From the NCBI RefSeq assembly GCF_002176815.1, contig NZ_CP021648.1, positions 1,496,001 to 1,560,000 on the forward strand: a stretch of DNA of 64,000 nucleotides. The letters are read 5' to 3'. The stretch is from Acidovorax sp. T1 (lineage in GTDB: Bacteria; Pseudomonadota; Gammaproteobacteria; Burkholderiales; Burkholderiaceae_C). The notes below the pieces were generated by a model that saw only the letters and a list, made by a program, of their open reading frames with translations, was not told the DNA's origin and searched no databases. A program made the position numbers and the translations under genes. Every line of letters starts with the position of its first letter. The first letter of the stretch is position 1. This document shows, in pieces, positions 25,709-37,064 of this stretch.

Positions 25709-27442
25709 ATGCCGCACAGCCTTAACCTGATCAACACCATCGCGGCCGCGCTGGGCCTGGCGCTGGTGTTGGGTTTTCTGGCCACGCGTGTGCGGTTGCC
25801 GGCGCTGGTGGGCTACCTGTTGGCGGGTGTGGTGATTGGCCCGTATACCCCCGGTTTTGTGGCCGATGCCGCCATGGCCAGCCAGCTGGCCGAAATCGGC
25901 GTGATGCTGCTGATGTTTGGGGTGGGGCTGCATTTCTCGCTGGGCGACCTGCTGGCGGTGCGCAAGATTGCCGTGCCTGGCGCGGTGGTGCAGATCATGG
26001 TGGCAACCGCCTTGGGCATGGCGGTGGCTTGGGGGTGGGGTTGGAACCTGGGCGGCGCGCTGGTGTTTGGCATTTCGCTGTCGGTGGCCAGCACGGTGGT
26101 GCTGCTGCGCGCGCTGGAAACCCTGGGCATTCTCGACACCTACACCGGGCGCATCGCGGTGGGCTGGCTGGTGGTGGAAGACCTGGCCATGGTGCTGGTG
26201 CTGGTGTTGCTGCCGCCGCTGTCGGGTGTGCTGGGCGGCAATGCTGCCGCAGCCACGTCGGCCAGCATCTGGCAAACGCTGGGGTGGACGCTGCTGCAGG
26301 TGGGCGGGTTTGTGGCGCTGATGCTGGTGGTGGGGCGGCGGGTGTTTCCGTGGGTGCTGTGGCAGGTGGCGCGCACGGGTTCGCGTGAGTTGTTCACGCT
26401 GTGCGTGGTGGCGGCGGCGGTGGGCATTGCGTTTGGCTCGGCCGCGCTGTTTGGGGTGTCGTTTGCGCTGGGGGCCTTTTTTGCGGGCATGGTGATGCGC
26501 GAGTCCGAGTTCAGCCACCGCGCAGCGCAAGAGTCTTTGCCGCTGCGCGATGCGTTTGCCGTGCTGTTTTTTGTGTCGGTGGGCATGCTGTTCAACCCTT
26601 CGGTGATGTGGGAGCGGCCGCTACAGGTGCTGGCGGTGGTGGCCATCATCATCGTGGGCAAGTCGCTGGCGGCGGCTGCGCTGGTGCTGGTGTTTCGGTA
26701 TCCGCTGCACACGGCGCTGACGGTGTCGGCCAGCCTGGCGCAGATTGGGGAGTTTTCTTTCATCCTGGTGGGGCTGGGTGCCTCACTGGGCTTGTTGCCG
26801 CCCGAGGGCGCCAGCCTGGTGCTGGCCGGTGCGCTGATTTCGATTGCGCTCAATCCGCTGGTTTTTCGGGCCATAGCGCCCTTGCAGAAATGGCTGCTGG
26901 CGCGCTCGGCCTTGGCGCGGCGGCTGGAGCAGCGCGACGACCCGCTGGCCGAGTTGCCCACCAGCACGGACGAGCGCTATCTGGCGCGCCAGGTGGTGCT
27001 GGTGGGCTATGGCCGCGTGGGGCGGCGCGTGGCCAGCGCGCTGGCCGCGCACGATATTCCGCTGGTGGTGGCCGAGCAAAACCGTGAACTGGTGGAAAAG
27101 CTGCGCGCACAGGGCATGGCGGCCGTGTTTGGCGACGCGGTAGACCCTGCGGTGTTGATCCAGGCCCACATCGCTCGCGCCTACATGCTGGTGATTGCCA
27201 CGCCCGACACGCTGAATGTGCAGCAGATCATTGCCACGGCGCGCGCGCTCAACCCGACCATCGAGACCGTGGTGCGCAGCCACGGCGAAGAAGAGGCGCA
27301 CCGGCTCGAAAAAGAATGCGGCAGCACGGTGTTTCTGGGCGACGAAGCCCTGGCCCAGGCCATGGCAGGCCATGTACTGGCCCGCGCGGTTGCCCGGGGA
27401 TTCAGTGCAACGGCGCCGGGGGCGCTGCATGAATCGGCTTGA
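25709..27442 (+). CDS. CPA2 cation/proton antiporter with RCK domain, YbaL/KefB-like
   Basis: This 577-residue inner-membrane protein has about 12 hydrophobic helices in the first 390 residues (Na_H_Exchanger fold). A cytosolic TrkA-N/RCK domain follows from about residue 425, opening QVVLVGYGRVGRRVASALAAH, the NAD-binding GxGxxG motif. The family exchanges K+ or Na+ for protons or effluxes K+ under electrophile stress. No TrkA-C domain follows, which matches YbaL rather than KefC. It appears to be monocistronic. Confidence 0.9.
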   Translation: MPHSLNLINTIAAALGLALVLGFLATRVRLPALVGYLLAGVVIGPYTPGFVADAAMASQLAEIGVMLLMFGVGLHFSLGDLLAVRKIAVPGAVVQIMVATALGMAVAWGWGWNLGGALVFGISLSVASTVVLLRALETLGILDTYTGRIAVGWLVVEDLAMVLVLVLLPPLSGVLGGNAAAATSASIWQTLGWTLLQVGGFVALMLVVGRRVFPWVLWQVARTGSRELFTLCVVAAAVGIAFGSAALFGVSFALGAFFAGMVMRESEFSHRAAQESLPLRDAFAVLFFVSVGMLFNPSVMWERPLQVLAVVAIIIVGKSLAAAALVLVFRYPLHTALTVSASLAQIGEFSFILVGLGASLGLLPPEGASLVLAGALISIALNPLVFRAIAPLQKWLLARSALARRLEQRDDPLAELPTSTDERYLARQVVLVGYGRVGRRVASALAAHDIPLVVAEQNRELVEKLRAQGMAAVFGDAVDPAVLIQAHIARAYMLVIATPDTLNVQQIIATARALNPTIETVVRSHGEEEAHRLEKECGSTVFLGDEALAQAMAGHVLARAVARGFSATAPGALHESA

Positions 27443-27450
27443 CTTGGCTG

Positions 27451-27510
27451 GATTTATAGCAAAATTGGCCTGTAGCGCTTGTGTATTAAGCGCTAGATGC
27501 TATCTTTTTT
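27451..27510 (-). repeat. Dispersed AGCGCTT-type repeat, copy 6
   Basis: Reverse-oriented: AAATTGGCCTGTAGCGCTT, loop, TTAAGCGCTAGATGCTATC in its arms. It lies between the convergent antiporter and carboxypeptidase genes. Confidence 0.75.
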
Positions 27511-27551
27511 GATGTGGTTGCTGTCTGCCAGAGCGCGGCGTTTCAACACCC

Positions 27552-29420
27552 TTATTCGTCGCTGTCTTCAAAAACCAGTGAAGGCACCGTCATGACGCGG
27601 GCCGTGCTGGCCAGGTCGTCGATCAGGCGGTTGGCGAAGAAGCTGCTTTGGGTGTCGGGCTCCAGGGCCGCCACGGCCAGGTTGGCCAGGCCCTGGTTCA
27701 GCGGCACATAGAAGCTGCCGGCGGGCACGTCGATGGCGCGGCGCACGGGGGTTACCTGGATGCGAATGGTGCCGTCGCTGCCCGCGACGGTGCCGCGCAC
27801 ATCGGCGCGTTCGGTGGTTTCGCGGGCGGTTTCGCTGTAGGTGTCGGCCAGCACACCACCGGGTTCGGCGATGCGCAGCACCTGCACACCCAGCAGTTGC
27901 AGCCGCTCGACCGCCATGGTGGCGCTGGCCGCCAGCCAGTAGCCGCAAGGCCGGGCGCGTGTTTTCACGGGCTGCAGGGTGAGCGATGAATTCCAGTCCA
28001 CCTTCAGGGTGCGGTCGGCGCCGGTTTCGGGGTCGAGCATGGTCAGCTCGCGCTGCGTGGGCGTGGCCTGCGCTTCCACCACCACCTGGCCTTTGCAGGC
28101 CTTGGAGGCGGTGTCGCGCACCACGAATGATCGCACTTGTTCCAGGTTGGCGGCACGCTCTGCGGTGCTGCGCAGGGCGCTGGTGATGGCGGTGACCTGG
28201 GTGTGCACGCGGCGCTGGATGTGCATGCGCCCCAGGCCCACGCCCCGGGTTTCAACCAGCAGGCTGACGCTGTTTTTCAGGCCATTGACGTTGCGCCCAG
28301 TGTCGGGCTGCGCGCCGCCCATGGAGATGCGCCTGTCGTCCGGCTGGGTGGAGGTGGTGTAGTACCAGTCGCTCGACAGGCCCTGGGACTGCAGCGCACC
28401 GAGCATGGGCTGGTGAAACCACTCCAGCGAGGCTTTGGTCAAAAATTCGGGGTAGTTGGCCGTGGTGGTGTATTGCAGCAGGGCGTCGTAGCGCTGGATA
28501 GCGTTGAACTTTTGCAGGTAGCGCCCGACCACGGTGAATTCGTGCGCATCCAGGACCACGATGGGGCGGTAATCGCGCACCACGCGCGCCAGTGCCTGGG
28601 CTTCGGGTGTTTGCAGCAGCAGGTGGTCGCGGTTCATGTCCACGCCGCTGGCCGTGGTGCGATTGCCGCTGGCTGCGCCATCGGGGTTGGCCCGGGGGAT
28701 CACCACCACGTTGATGCGGTCGAGCAGGGGCTCCAGCAGGCCCTGTGCGAGTTCCCGGGCAATCACCAGCAGGGCCTCGCTGCTGGCGGGCTCGTCGCCG
28801 TGCTGCTGGCCGATGAGCACGACGGTGGAGCGGCCATTGGCCTCCAGGCTGGCGACATCGGTGCCTTTGGCGTGGGTCAGGAGCAGGCCCAGAATGGGCT
28901 CGCCGTGCTGCGACGTGCCAAGACTGAGAACGCTGGCCGTTGTTGACCCCCGTGGCGTGGCGCTGGCCACTTCGCGCAGCCACTGCCCCACTTCGGCGTT
29001 GGTGGTGAAGCTGCGCCGCTCGGGGGCAAGCCCGGGCGTGCTGTATTGGGTGGCAGGTTCGGCAAACCGCGCGGCCACGGCAGGGCCATAGGGCGCGGCC
29101 GACGCAGCGTCTGCGGCAGCCAGCGCGGGCGCGCTGGGCTGCAATGGCGTGACCACCACGTTCTCGCGCGGCTGCCCCAGCGGCGGCGGCACCACGGTGC
29201 CACGCTGCACACGCGGCACGGAATCCGGCGCACGGGCGCGTGTCGTGGCGGGCGTGCCGGGCCAGGGCGGCAGTGGCGTGCTGGCACAGGCGGACAGCAG
29301 CACGGCCAAAAGGGCCAAAGAACTGCGCCATGGCGTGCGGCGTGCAATCAACGGCGTGGACCGCGCGGCGTGGGCGGTGGCTGAAATGGATAGAGCGGGG
29401 CGCTGGGTCATGGTGTGCAT
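27552..29420 (-). CDS. M14-family zinc carboxypeptidase, predicted lipoprotein
   Basis: This 622-residue envelope protein has a basic N terminus, a hydrophobic core and a lipobox LLSAC with Cys45, so it is probably acylated. A Pro/Ala-rich linker runs to about residue 130. The M14 domain follows, with zinc ligands H207 and E210 in GQQHGDE, the later histidine in VLDAHEF, and the catalytic glutamate in LVETRGVGLG. The C-terminal 200 residues look like a beta-rich accessory domain. An alternative ATG lies three codons in (29411). Substrate is unknown; the family trims peptides or peptidoglycan stems. Confidence 0.85.
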   Translation of the reverse strand: MHTMTQRPALSISATAHAARSTPLIARRTPWRSSLALLAVLLSACASTPLPPWPGTPATTRARAPDSVPRVQRGTVVPPPLGQPRENVVVTPLQPSAPALAAADAASAAPYGPAVAARFAEPATQYSTPGLAPERRSFTTNAEVGQWLREVASATPRGSTTASVLSLGTSQHGEPILGLLLTHAKGTDVASLEANGRSTVVLIGQQHGDEPASSEALLVIARELAQGLLEPLLDRINVVVIPRANPDGAASGNRTTASGVDMNRDHLLLQTPEAQALARVVRDYRPIVVLDAHEFTVVGRYLQKFNAIQRYDALLQYTTTANYPEFLTKASLEWFHQPMLGALQSQGLSSDWYYTTSTQPDDRRISMGGAQPDTGRNVNGLKNSVSLLVETRGVGLGRMHIQRRVHTQVTAITSALRSTAERAANLEQVRSFVVRDTASKACKGQVVVEAQATPTQRELTMLDPETGADRTLKVDWNSSLTLQPVKTRARPCGYWLAASATMAVERLQLLGVQVLRIAEPGGVLADTYSETARETTERADVRGTVAGSDGTIRIQVTPVRRAIDVPAGSFYVPLNQGLANLAVAALEPDTQSSFFANRLIDDLASTARVMTVPSLVFEDSDE

Positions 29421-29697
29421 TGCCTGAGAGCCGGTAGGACTGGCGCGATGTTAACTGCGAGTCTTACAGCGGGTGTGTCAGCGTACACCGCGCCACCCTG
29501 GCTGGGGGGCTCTCAGCGAATTTGCAACGCCACGCGCCCAAAAGCGCGGTTTTGTGTGCCGCATAGCGTCAGATACTGCACCAGGATCGTGGGCACGGAT
29601 CGGACAGCGCCTGCACACCGGTCGTCCTTGCTGCATGGCAGCAGGCGCGTGGCGCCCCGCTGCATGCAGGCTATGGCTGGGCGTGACGGGAGCGCGC

Positions 29698-31470
29698 TCA
29701 GCGGCCGAAAGAGCCGCGATTGCCACCGGGCCCGCGAGACCCGCCGCCCCGGCCGCCAGCGCCACCCGTGCCACCGCCATAGCCGCCACCGCCGCCCGAG
29801 TTGCCCCGGTAACCACCACCGCCACGGCGGCCGCTGCCGGCCATGCTGTCCACGCTGGTGCGCATCGGGTCAGGCTGGCCGCCGGCCGAATGGCCCGCGT
29901 TGCGCTGTCCCGGGTTGCTGTGGCCCGACTGCGTGCCCAGGTGGGCATTGGGGCGGGGGGGTTGTGCGTCGTCGTAGCGGTTGCCGCCACCGCCGCCTTC
30001 ATAGCCGCCGCCACCGGCGGGGCGAGCGCGGCCGCGTGCCGGTGCCTGGGCACCCCCACGCGCGCCGCCGCCCTGGCCACCACCGCCGCCGCCACCGCGG
30101 CCGGAGCGGGGGGCATTGCCGCCACCGTTACCACCACCCGCACCCTGGCGTGGGCCGCGGTCGCCGCCGCCACCACCCTGGCCGGCCTTGTTGGTGCGGA
30201 TGCGTTCCATCATCTCGCTGCGCGCCGCCTTGGCCGCTGCCTGCATGACATCGCGGCTTGGGGGCTTGCCTGCGCCGCCCCAGATGGTCTGGCGGCCCAT
30301 GGCAATGGGCTCGGCCTTTTCGCCGGCGTCGGGGCCGAAGCCTTCGATGACCTGCACGGGAATCTGCTGCTTGGTGAAGCGCTCGATGTCCATCATGAAG
30401 CCTTCCTCGTCCATGCAGACCAGGCTGACGGCTTCACCGCTGTTGCCGGCACGGCCCGTGCGGCCGATGCGGTGCACGTAGTCTTCCGACACGTTCGGGA
30501 TTTCGTAGTTGACGACGTGTGGCAGCTCGTCGATGTCGATGCCGCGCGCCGCGATGTCGGTGGCAACCAGGGCGCGGATGTCACCGCTCTTGAAGCCGGC
30601 CAGGGCCTGCGTGCGGGCGCTCTGGCTCTTGTTGCCATGCAGGGCCATGGCGTTGACGCCGTTCTTGGTCAGGAATTCGGCCACGTTGTTGGCGCCGAAC
30701 TTGGTGCGCGTGAACACCAGCACCTGGCTCCAGTTGTGCTGCTGGATGATGTGCAGCAGCACCTGCTTTTTCTTGCCGCGGCCCACGGGGTGGATGACCT
30801 GCGTGATGCGCTGCACCGTGGTGTTGCTGGGCGTGACCTGGATGCTTTGCGGGCTCTTGAGCAGGGTGTTGGCCAGCTCGCGGATTTCGTCGCTGAAGGT
30901 GGCCGAGAACAGCAGGCTTTGCTTGTCCTTGGGCACCAGGGCCAGCACCTTCTTCACGTCGTGGATGAAGCCCATGTCCAGCATGCGGTCGGCTTCGTCG
31001 AGCACCAGCACCTGCACGGTGGACAGGTCCAGGAAACCCTGTTGCTGCAGGTCGAGCAGGCGGCCGGGGGTGGCCACCAGGATGTCCACGCCGCGCTTGA
31101 TGCGGTCGATCTGGGGGTTCATGCCCACACCGCCGAAGACGACGGTGGAGTTGATATCAAGGTATTTGCCGTATTCGCGCACCGACTCTTCCACCTGGGC
31201 CGCGAGTTCGCGGGTGGGGGTCAGCACCAGGGCGCGGATGCCCTTGCCGCCAAACTTGTTCTTGGGTGCAGCGCTTTGCGACAGGCGGTGCAGCATGGGC
31301 AGGGTGAATGCGGCGGTCTTGCCGGTGCCGGTCTGTGCGCCGGCAAGAAGGTCATGGCCCGCCAGTACGGCCGGAATGGCCTGTGCCTGGATGGGCGTGG
31401 GCGTCTCGTAGCCTTGTTCGAGCACGGCCTTCAAAATGGCAGGAGCCAGATTCAGTTCTTCAAATTTCAT
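29698..31470 (-). CDS. rhlE: DEAD-box RNA helicase, RhlE-like, with long RGG tail
   Basis: This 590-residue ATP-dependent RNA helicase has the Q motif ([12 protein letters not shown]), Walker A AQTGTGKT near residue 44, DEAD in [11 protein letters not shown], and motif [12 protein letters not shown]. After about residue 400 the protein turns into a 190-residue Gly/Arg/Asn-rich low-complexity tail with many RGG and GGG units. RGG tails bind RNA and can promote condensates. RhlE proteins act in ribosome maturation and mRNA turnover. It is divergent from ettA, another ribosome-linked factor. The 277-bp gap downstream (29421-29697) shows no gene. Confidence 0.93.
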   Translation of the reverse strand: MKFEELNLAPAILKAVLEQGYETPTPIQAQAIPAVLAGHDLLAGAQTGTGKTAAFTLPMLHRLSQSAAPKNKFGGKGIRALVLTPTRELAAQVEESVREYGKYLDINSTVVFGGVGMNPQIDRIKRGVDILVATPGRLLDLQQQGFLDLSTVQVLVLDEADRMLDMGFIHDVKKVLALVPKDKQSLLFSATFSDEIRELANTLLKSPQSIQVTPSNTTVQRITQVIHPVGRGKKKQVLLHIIQQHNWSQVLVFTRTKFGANNVAEFLTKNGVNAMALHGNKSQSARTQALAGFKSGDIRALVATDIAARGIDIDELPHVVNYEIPNVSEDYVHRIGRTGRAGNSGEAVSLVCMDEEGFMMDIERFTKQQIPVQVIEGFGPDAGEKAEPIAMGRQTIWGGAGKPPSRDVMQAAAKAARSEMMERIRTNKAGQGGGGGDRGPRQGAGGGNGGGNAPRSGRGGGGGGGQGGGARGGAQAPARGRARPAGGGGYEGGGGGNRYDDAQPPRPNAHLGTQSGHSNPGQRNAGHSAGGQPDPMRTSVDSMAGSGRRGGGGYRGNSGGGGGYGGGTGGAGGRGGGSRGPGGNRGSFGR

Positions 31471-31713
31471 GTCAATGGATGCACCCGTCCGGGGCGCTGG
31501 GTATCGGCCTGTCGTGGCAACCGGTGGGTTGCCGAGCCAGTCTTAGGCAGATGAGGTTCAAGGGTGGGAGCCCGGAAGATGCGCTTCCTTCGTCCCCAGC
31601 AGACTGCTGATGTGGCGGGCAACTGGAGCCCGCAACGCCGCGTATTGTCGCATGGGCCGATAATCGCGGTTTGTACGCAGAATTTCTGCCCACTTTTGCA
31701 GGTTAGAGAACGA

Positions 31714-33375
<1,662 letters not shown>

Positions 33376-33382
33376 GTCTGAG

Positions 33383-33422
33383 GGTTTCCGGTCAACTTGC
33401 TTTGCCACCGGAAACCTTTCTT
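33383..33422 (+). terminator. Terminator of ettA
   Basis: A perfect 10-bp stem GGTTTCCGGT/ACCGGAAACC (33383-33392 and 33407-33416) is followed by TTTCTTT. It ends just before the next gene. Confidence 0.85.
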
Positions 33423-33435
33423 TCCTCCTTCCTGC

Positions 33436-35625
33436 ATGTCTGTCACTGCGCACCAATCGAGAACGGTCTTCCGTGCCTGCGTTGTCCACGCGGTGCGCGG
33501 GGGCGAAGCCCTGATGGGGCAGCTGGTGCAGGTCGCCAAGGGCGCGTTGGAGAGGGAGGAGTCTTTCACCCGCGACATTCAACAGCGCGCTCTGGTCGGC
33601 GACGCCTGGCGGTTGCTCAAGCAGCACGAGCCATCGCTGGTCAAGGCTTACCCCATGGCCTTGCTGGAAATTTTTGCCCAAGGGCCGTCCAAATCGGGCG
33701 CTCGCACGGTGACTGACACGGGCATGGATTTCGGCGAGCTTTCGCTCATGGACGAAACCGAGATGCAGGACCAGGTGGAACTGTCGCGGGCCCAGCAATT
33801 GGCAGCCCATGCCACCGACGCGGTGCTGGCGGAACTCAACACCCTGGTCAGCTCCGCCCAGGGATTGCGCAGTGTTCAGCCCGAACGCAACCCCTTGCGC
33901 CCGGAAAACTACATCCGCGCCTTGCTGAGGGTGGTGGCCGAGACCGGGGTGGAGCCACCCGTGCGGCAACTTTGGATGGAGCACATGCGCGAAGTGCTGG
34001 GCCAGTTGCTGGTCACCGAATACAAAAGTGCTGCCGCCAATCTTCGCGAGCATGGCATCGAACCGGTGGGGTATGCCGTGCTTGGCATGCCCTCCGGCGG
34101 TCGCAGCGGCTCCGGTGCGCTCAATCCGAGCAACGGCTATAGCGGGGGCTACTCGACCGGTTACGGCGGGCACTCCTTGGGTGCACCCGTCAGCGCGCAC
34201 GGCGCCCCGGCAGCCTATGGCGGCCGGGGTGTGGACGGTTTTGCAGGTTGGCAAGGCGATTCGCTGCAGGCGCCCATTTCCTCGGCGGCCGAGGAAGCCT
34301 TGTTGACCGTGGGTATCCTGCGCCAGATGCTGGCCGGCGGTTCAGGCTGGCACGACCCCGGCGTGGCGCCGGTCGTGTATGCGGCTCCCTATGTGGGGCC
34401 GGTGGATGACCCGGCGTATTCGCCGGTGGTCGCCATGGAAGTGGTGGGCCGCATGATGGACAACATTGCGCAGGACCGGCGCCTGCTTGCTCCGGTTCAG
34501 CGCGCGGTGCAAAACCTGGAGCCGGCAATCAAGCAGCTGGTGCGGCATGACGGGCGCTTTTTCACCGATGAGGCGCATCCGGCCAGGAAGCTGCTGGACG
34601 AACTGACCCAGCGCAGTCTCGCGTTCAAGACGGAGAGTGCAGAGGGCTTTGACCAGTTCATGCGGTTGCTGAACGAGGCGGTTGGGCATCTGGCTGCCAC
34701 GAATATTCACGATGCCGGGCCTTTTGACACGGTGCTCAAGGCGCTGCAGGCGGCCTGGGACTCGCAGGAGCAAAGGACCAAGTCGCAACACGATGGCAAG
34801 GCAAAAATTCTGCTGCAGACCGAGCAGCGTGAAATGCTGGCCGATAAGATCGCGGCCGACATTCGCAAGTTGCCGGATCTGGAACAGGTGCCCGCAGACA
34901 TCCTGGACTTCGTTACCGGCCCGTGGGCCGATGTGGTGGCGCTGGCCCAGGTGACGCAGCCCGAGGGCCTGAACGGTAGCGAGGGCGACCCTGGCGGGTA
35001 TCTGGCACTCGTGCCCCTGCTGCTGTGGAGCGCGCAGCCCGTATTGACGCGCGCCGAACCAGACCGCCTCACCAAGGCCATCCCCGGCATTTTGGCCAAG
35101 GTGCGCGCAGGGCTCAAGACGATCCAGCACCCACCCACCCAGGCCAGCAGCTTCATGCAGCGGCTCGTGGGCCTGCACCAGGCAGCTTTCGAAAAGCCGG
35201 CCCAGGCCCCGGTGGTTGTGCAACCAGAACCACCATCCGAGATCGAGCCCGAGCCCGCATCTCACGAAGCCCCACCCACGGACGAACTGCCGGTAGCGGC
35301 GGTGGCTGCAACCGAGCCCCCCGATAGCGCGCTTGCAGCGCCTGTGGACGACAGCCTTTATGCCGAATTTGTGGTGGGTGTCTGGGTGGAGCTGATCACC
35401 AACCGCCGTGCAGTGCGCACCCAGCTGACCTGGGCCAGCCCGCGCGGAACCCTGTTTTTGTTCACCGCGGCCGACGGCAGCACCCAGTCCATGACGCGGC
35501 GCATGCGCGACAAGCTGGCATCCGAGGGCTCTCTGCGTGTTCTACCCGGTGCACCACAGGCGGCCCGCACCCCGGATGCAAAGGTGGCAACGCTGCAGGC
35601 AAAAAAGCCTGGCCAAACCCGCTGA
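33436..35625 (+). CDS. DUF1631 family protein
   Basis: This 729-residue predicted cytoplasmic protein of the DUF1631 family is common in beta- and gammaproteobacteria. The N-terminal third contains EESFTRDIQQRALVGDAWRL and SLMDETEMQDQVELSRA. A Gly/Ser/Tyr-rich low-complexity stretch lies at about 220-270. A helical middle follows, and a C-terminal PilZ-like block (about 645-710, GVWVELITNRRAVRTQLTWA). The PilZ-like end hints at c-di-GMP signalling, but the binding motif is not obvious. The function is not known. Confidence 0.82.
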   Translation: MSVTAHQSRTVFRACVVHAVRGGEALMGQLVQVAKGALEREESFTRDIQQRALVGDAWRLLKQHEPSLVKAYPMALLEIFAQGPSKSGARTVTDTGMDFGELSLMDETEMQDQVELSRAQQLAAHATDAVLAELNTLVSSAQGLRSVQPERNPLRPENYIRALLRVVAETGVEPPVRQLWMEHMREVLGQLLVTEYKSAAANLREHGIEPVGYAVLGMPSGGRSGSGALNPSNGYSGGYSTGYGGHSLGAPVSAHGAPAAYGGRGVDGFAGWQGDSLQAPISSAAEEALLTVGILRQMLAGGSGWHDPGVAPVVYAAPYVGPVDDPAYSPVVAMEVVGRMMDNIAQDRRLLAPVQRAVQNLEPAIKQLVRHDGRFFTDEAHPARKLLDELTQRSLAFKTESAEGFDQFMRLLNEAVGHLAATNIHDAGPFDTVLKALQAAWDSQEQRTKSQHDGKAKILLQTEQREMLADKIAADIRKLPDLEQVPADILDFVTGPWADVVALAQVTQPEGLNGSEGDPGGYLALVPLLLWSAQPVLTRAEPDRLTKAIPGILAKVRAGLKTIQHPPTQASSFMQRLVGLHQAAFEKPAQAPVVVQPEPPSEIEPEPASHEAPPTDELPVAAVAATEPPDSALAAPVDDSLYAEFVVGVWVELITNRRAVRTQLTWASPRGTLFLFTAADGSTQSMTRRMRDKLASEGSLRVLPGAPQAARTPDAKVATLQAKKPGQTR

Positions 35626-35696
35626 ACAGATCAGCCCAGGCCAAGTCCAGGTCAAGTCCAGGCAGGAATGCAGCCTGCCTTGCGGCAGGTGCTCCC

Positions 35697-37019
35697 TCAG
35701 GTGCGCAAGAGTTTTCGGCGCACCAGATGGATGTGGTTGCGCAGCGCATACAACTCGTCGGCATACGACAGCGGCACGCTCACTTTTTCGACATGGGCCT
35801 CCAGCGTGTCGAGCGCCACCAGCAGGTCTTGCGGCAGGGCCTTGCCCGATTCGAGATCGTTTTCGATTTCGCGCAGACGCCCGTACCAGCGGAACACGCG
35901 TGAGCGCACCCTGAACTGGTAGATCGGTGGCACCACCCGCGACAGCGGCAGCATCACCGCCAGCAAGATACCCAGCACCAGCCACATGCGCTCGATCAGG
36001 TTGGCAATCCAGAACGGCAGGTAGCGCTGCAGCAGCGGCACCGGTTCGTTGATGGCGCGCTCGCCCTCCTTGGCCATGGGTAGTTCGCTGTGCCGGGTGC
36101 TGGGAAACTCGCGCGCCCGGTTGAACCAGCCCGCGCCACCATGCAGCGTTTGCGCATTCTGGGCAAACAGCGTCAGCAGCGCGGGGTGCGTGCCCTCGCG
36201 GGCCAGCAGCGACGTAGTGGATGCCACCAGCCGCACATCGTGCGCGGGCACATTGCCCGCCAGATCCACCACCCCACGGGGCAGTGTCACGGGGGTGAGA
36301 AACGGAAACTTGCGGCCATAGGCCTCGTGCTGGGCAAAGTCCATGAGGTGCACGCCGGGCGTCTGCAGCAGCATCTGCACCATGAGCGATTCGGGCGCCG
36401 ACGCAAACACCAGCGCATCGAGCTTGCCCGCCAGAAAAGCCATGGTGGCGGGCGTTTGCTCCAGCCGCGACAGTTTCACCTGCCCCTTTTCCACGCGGTT
36501 CGCATCGAGCAATCGGTCCATCAGGGTGGGCACGCCACTGCCTTCCGAGCCCACGTTCACGCGCAGGCCGCGCAGCTGGCGCAGGCTGTCGAGCCGCCCG
36601 CTGCGGTGGATCTTCAGGGCGGAATCGGCGCGATAGAACAGCCACACCGGTTCGACAAACAGGCTGCCCAGCGACACCAGCTGCTCGCGGTCGTCTGGCT
36701 GCAACTCAGCCGTTCCGCCCTGCACAAAGGCCAGGTCGGCCTTGCCATCGCGCAGCAGCTGCAGGTTGGCCGACGAGCCCTCGCTGGGCAGCAGCACCAC
36801 CTCGATGCCGTCGGCGGCCAGGGCTTTCTGGTAGCGCTTGCCAAACTCTTCGTAGGCGCTTTGCGCGGGGCCGGTGGCCAGCGTCACCTGGTTGGGCGGG
36901 TTGGGGTTCAGCCACCAGTAGGCGGCCACCACCAGAGCCAGGGCCAGAAAGGCCAGCGGGCCGGCAGAGACGATGAGGTCGCGCAGGGTGAGCAGGGTGT
37001 TGCGAAAAGCCTGGGGCAT
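35697..37019 (-). CDS. TAXI-family solute-binding protein, membrane-anchored
   Basis: This 440-residue protein has an N-terminal membrane anchor (SAGPLAFLALALVVAAYWWL) and a TAXI-type TRAP substrate-binding domain (ATGPAQSAYEEFGKRYQKAL; DLAFVQGGTAE; NVGSEGSGVPTL). A second membrane segment near residue 350 (MWLVLGILLAVMLPL) leads to a cytoplasmic helical tail. The tail and second span are not found in classical periplasmic TAXI receptors, so a sensory role is possible. No TRAP permease is adjacent. ATG 37019 is preferred over TTG 37034. Confidence 0.8.
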   Translation of the reverse strand: MPQAFRNTLLTLRDLIVSAGPLAFLALALVVAAYWWLNPNPPNQVTLATGPAQSAYEEFGKRYQKALAADGIEVVLLPSEGSSANLQLLRDGKADLAFVQGGTAELQPDDREQLVSLGSLFVEPVWLFYRADSALKIHRSGRLDSLRQLRGLRVNVGSEGSGVPTLMDRLLDANRVEKGQVKLSRLEQTPATMAFLAGKLDALVFASAPESLMVQMLLQTPGVHLMDFAQHEAYGRKFPFLTPVTLPRGVVDLAGNVPAHDVRLVASTTSLLAREGTHPALLTLFAQNAQTLHGGAGWFNRAREFPSTRHSELPMAKEGERAINEPVPLLQRYLPFWIANLIERMWLVLGILLAVMLPLSRVVPPIYQFRVRSRVFRWYGRLREIENDLESGKALPQDLLVALDTLEAHVEKVSVPLSYADELYALRNHIHLVRRKLLRT

Positions 37020-37064
37020 GGGTCTTGTGGTCAATTGGACCGAGGGTGCGAGTCAGTCAGCCTC

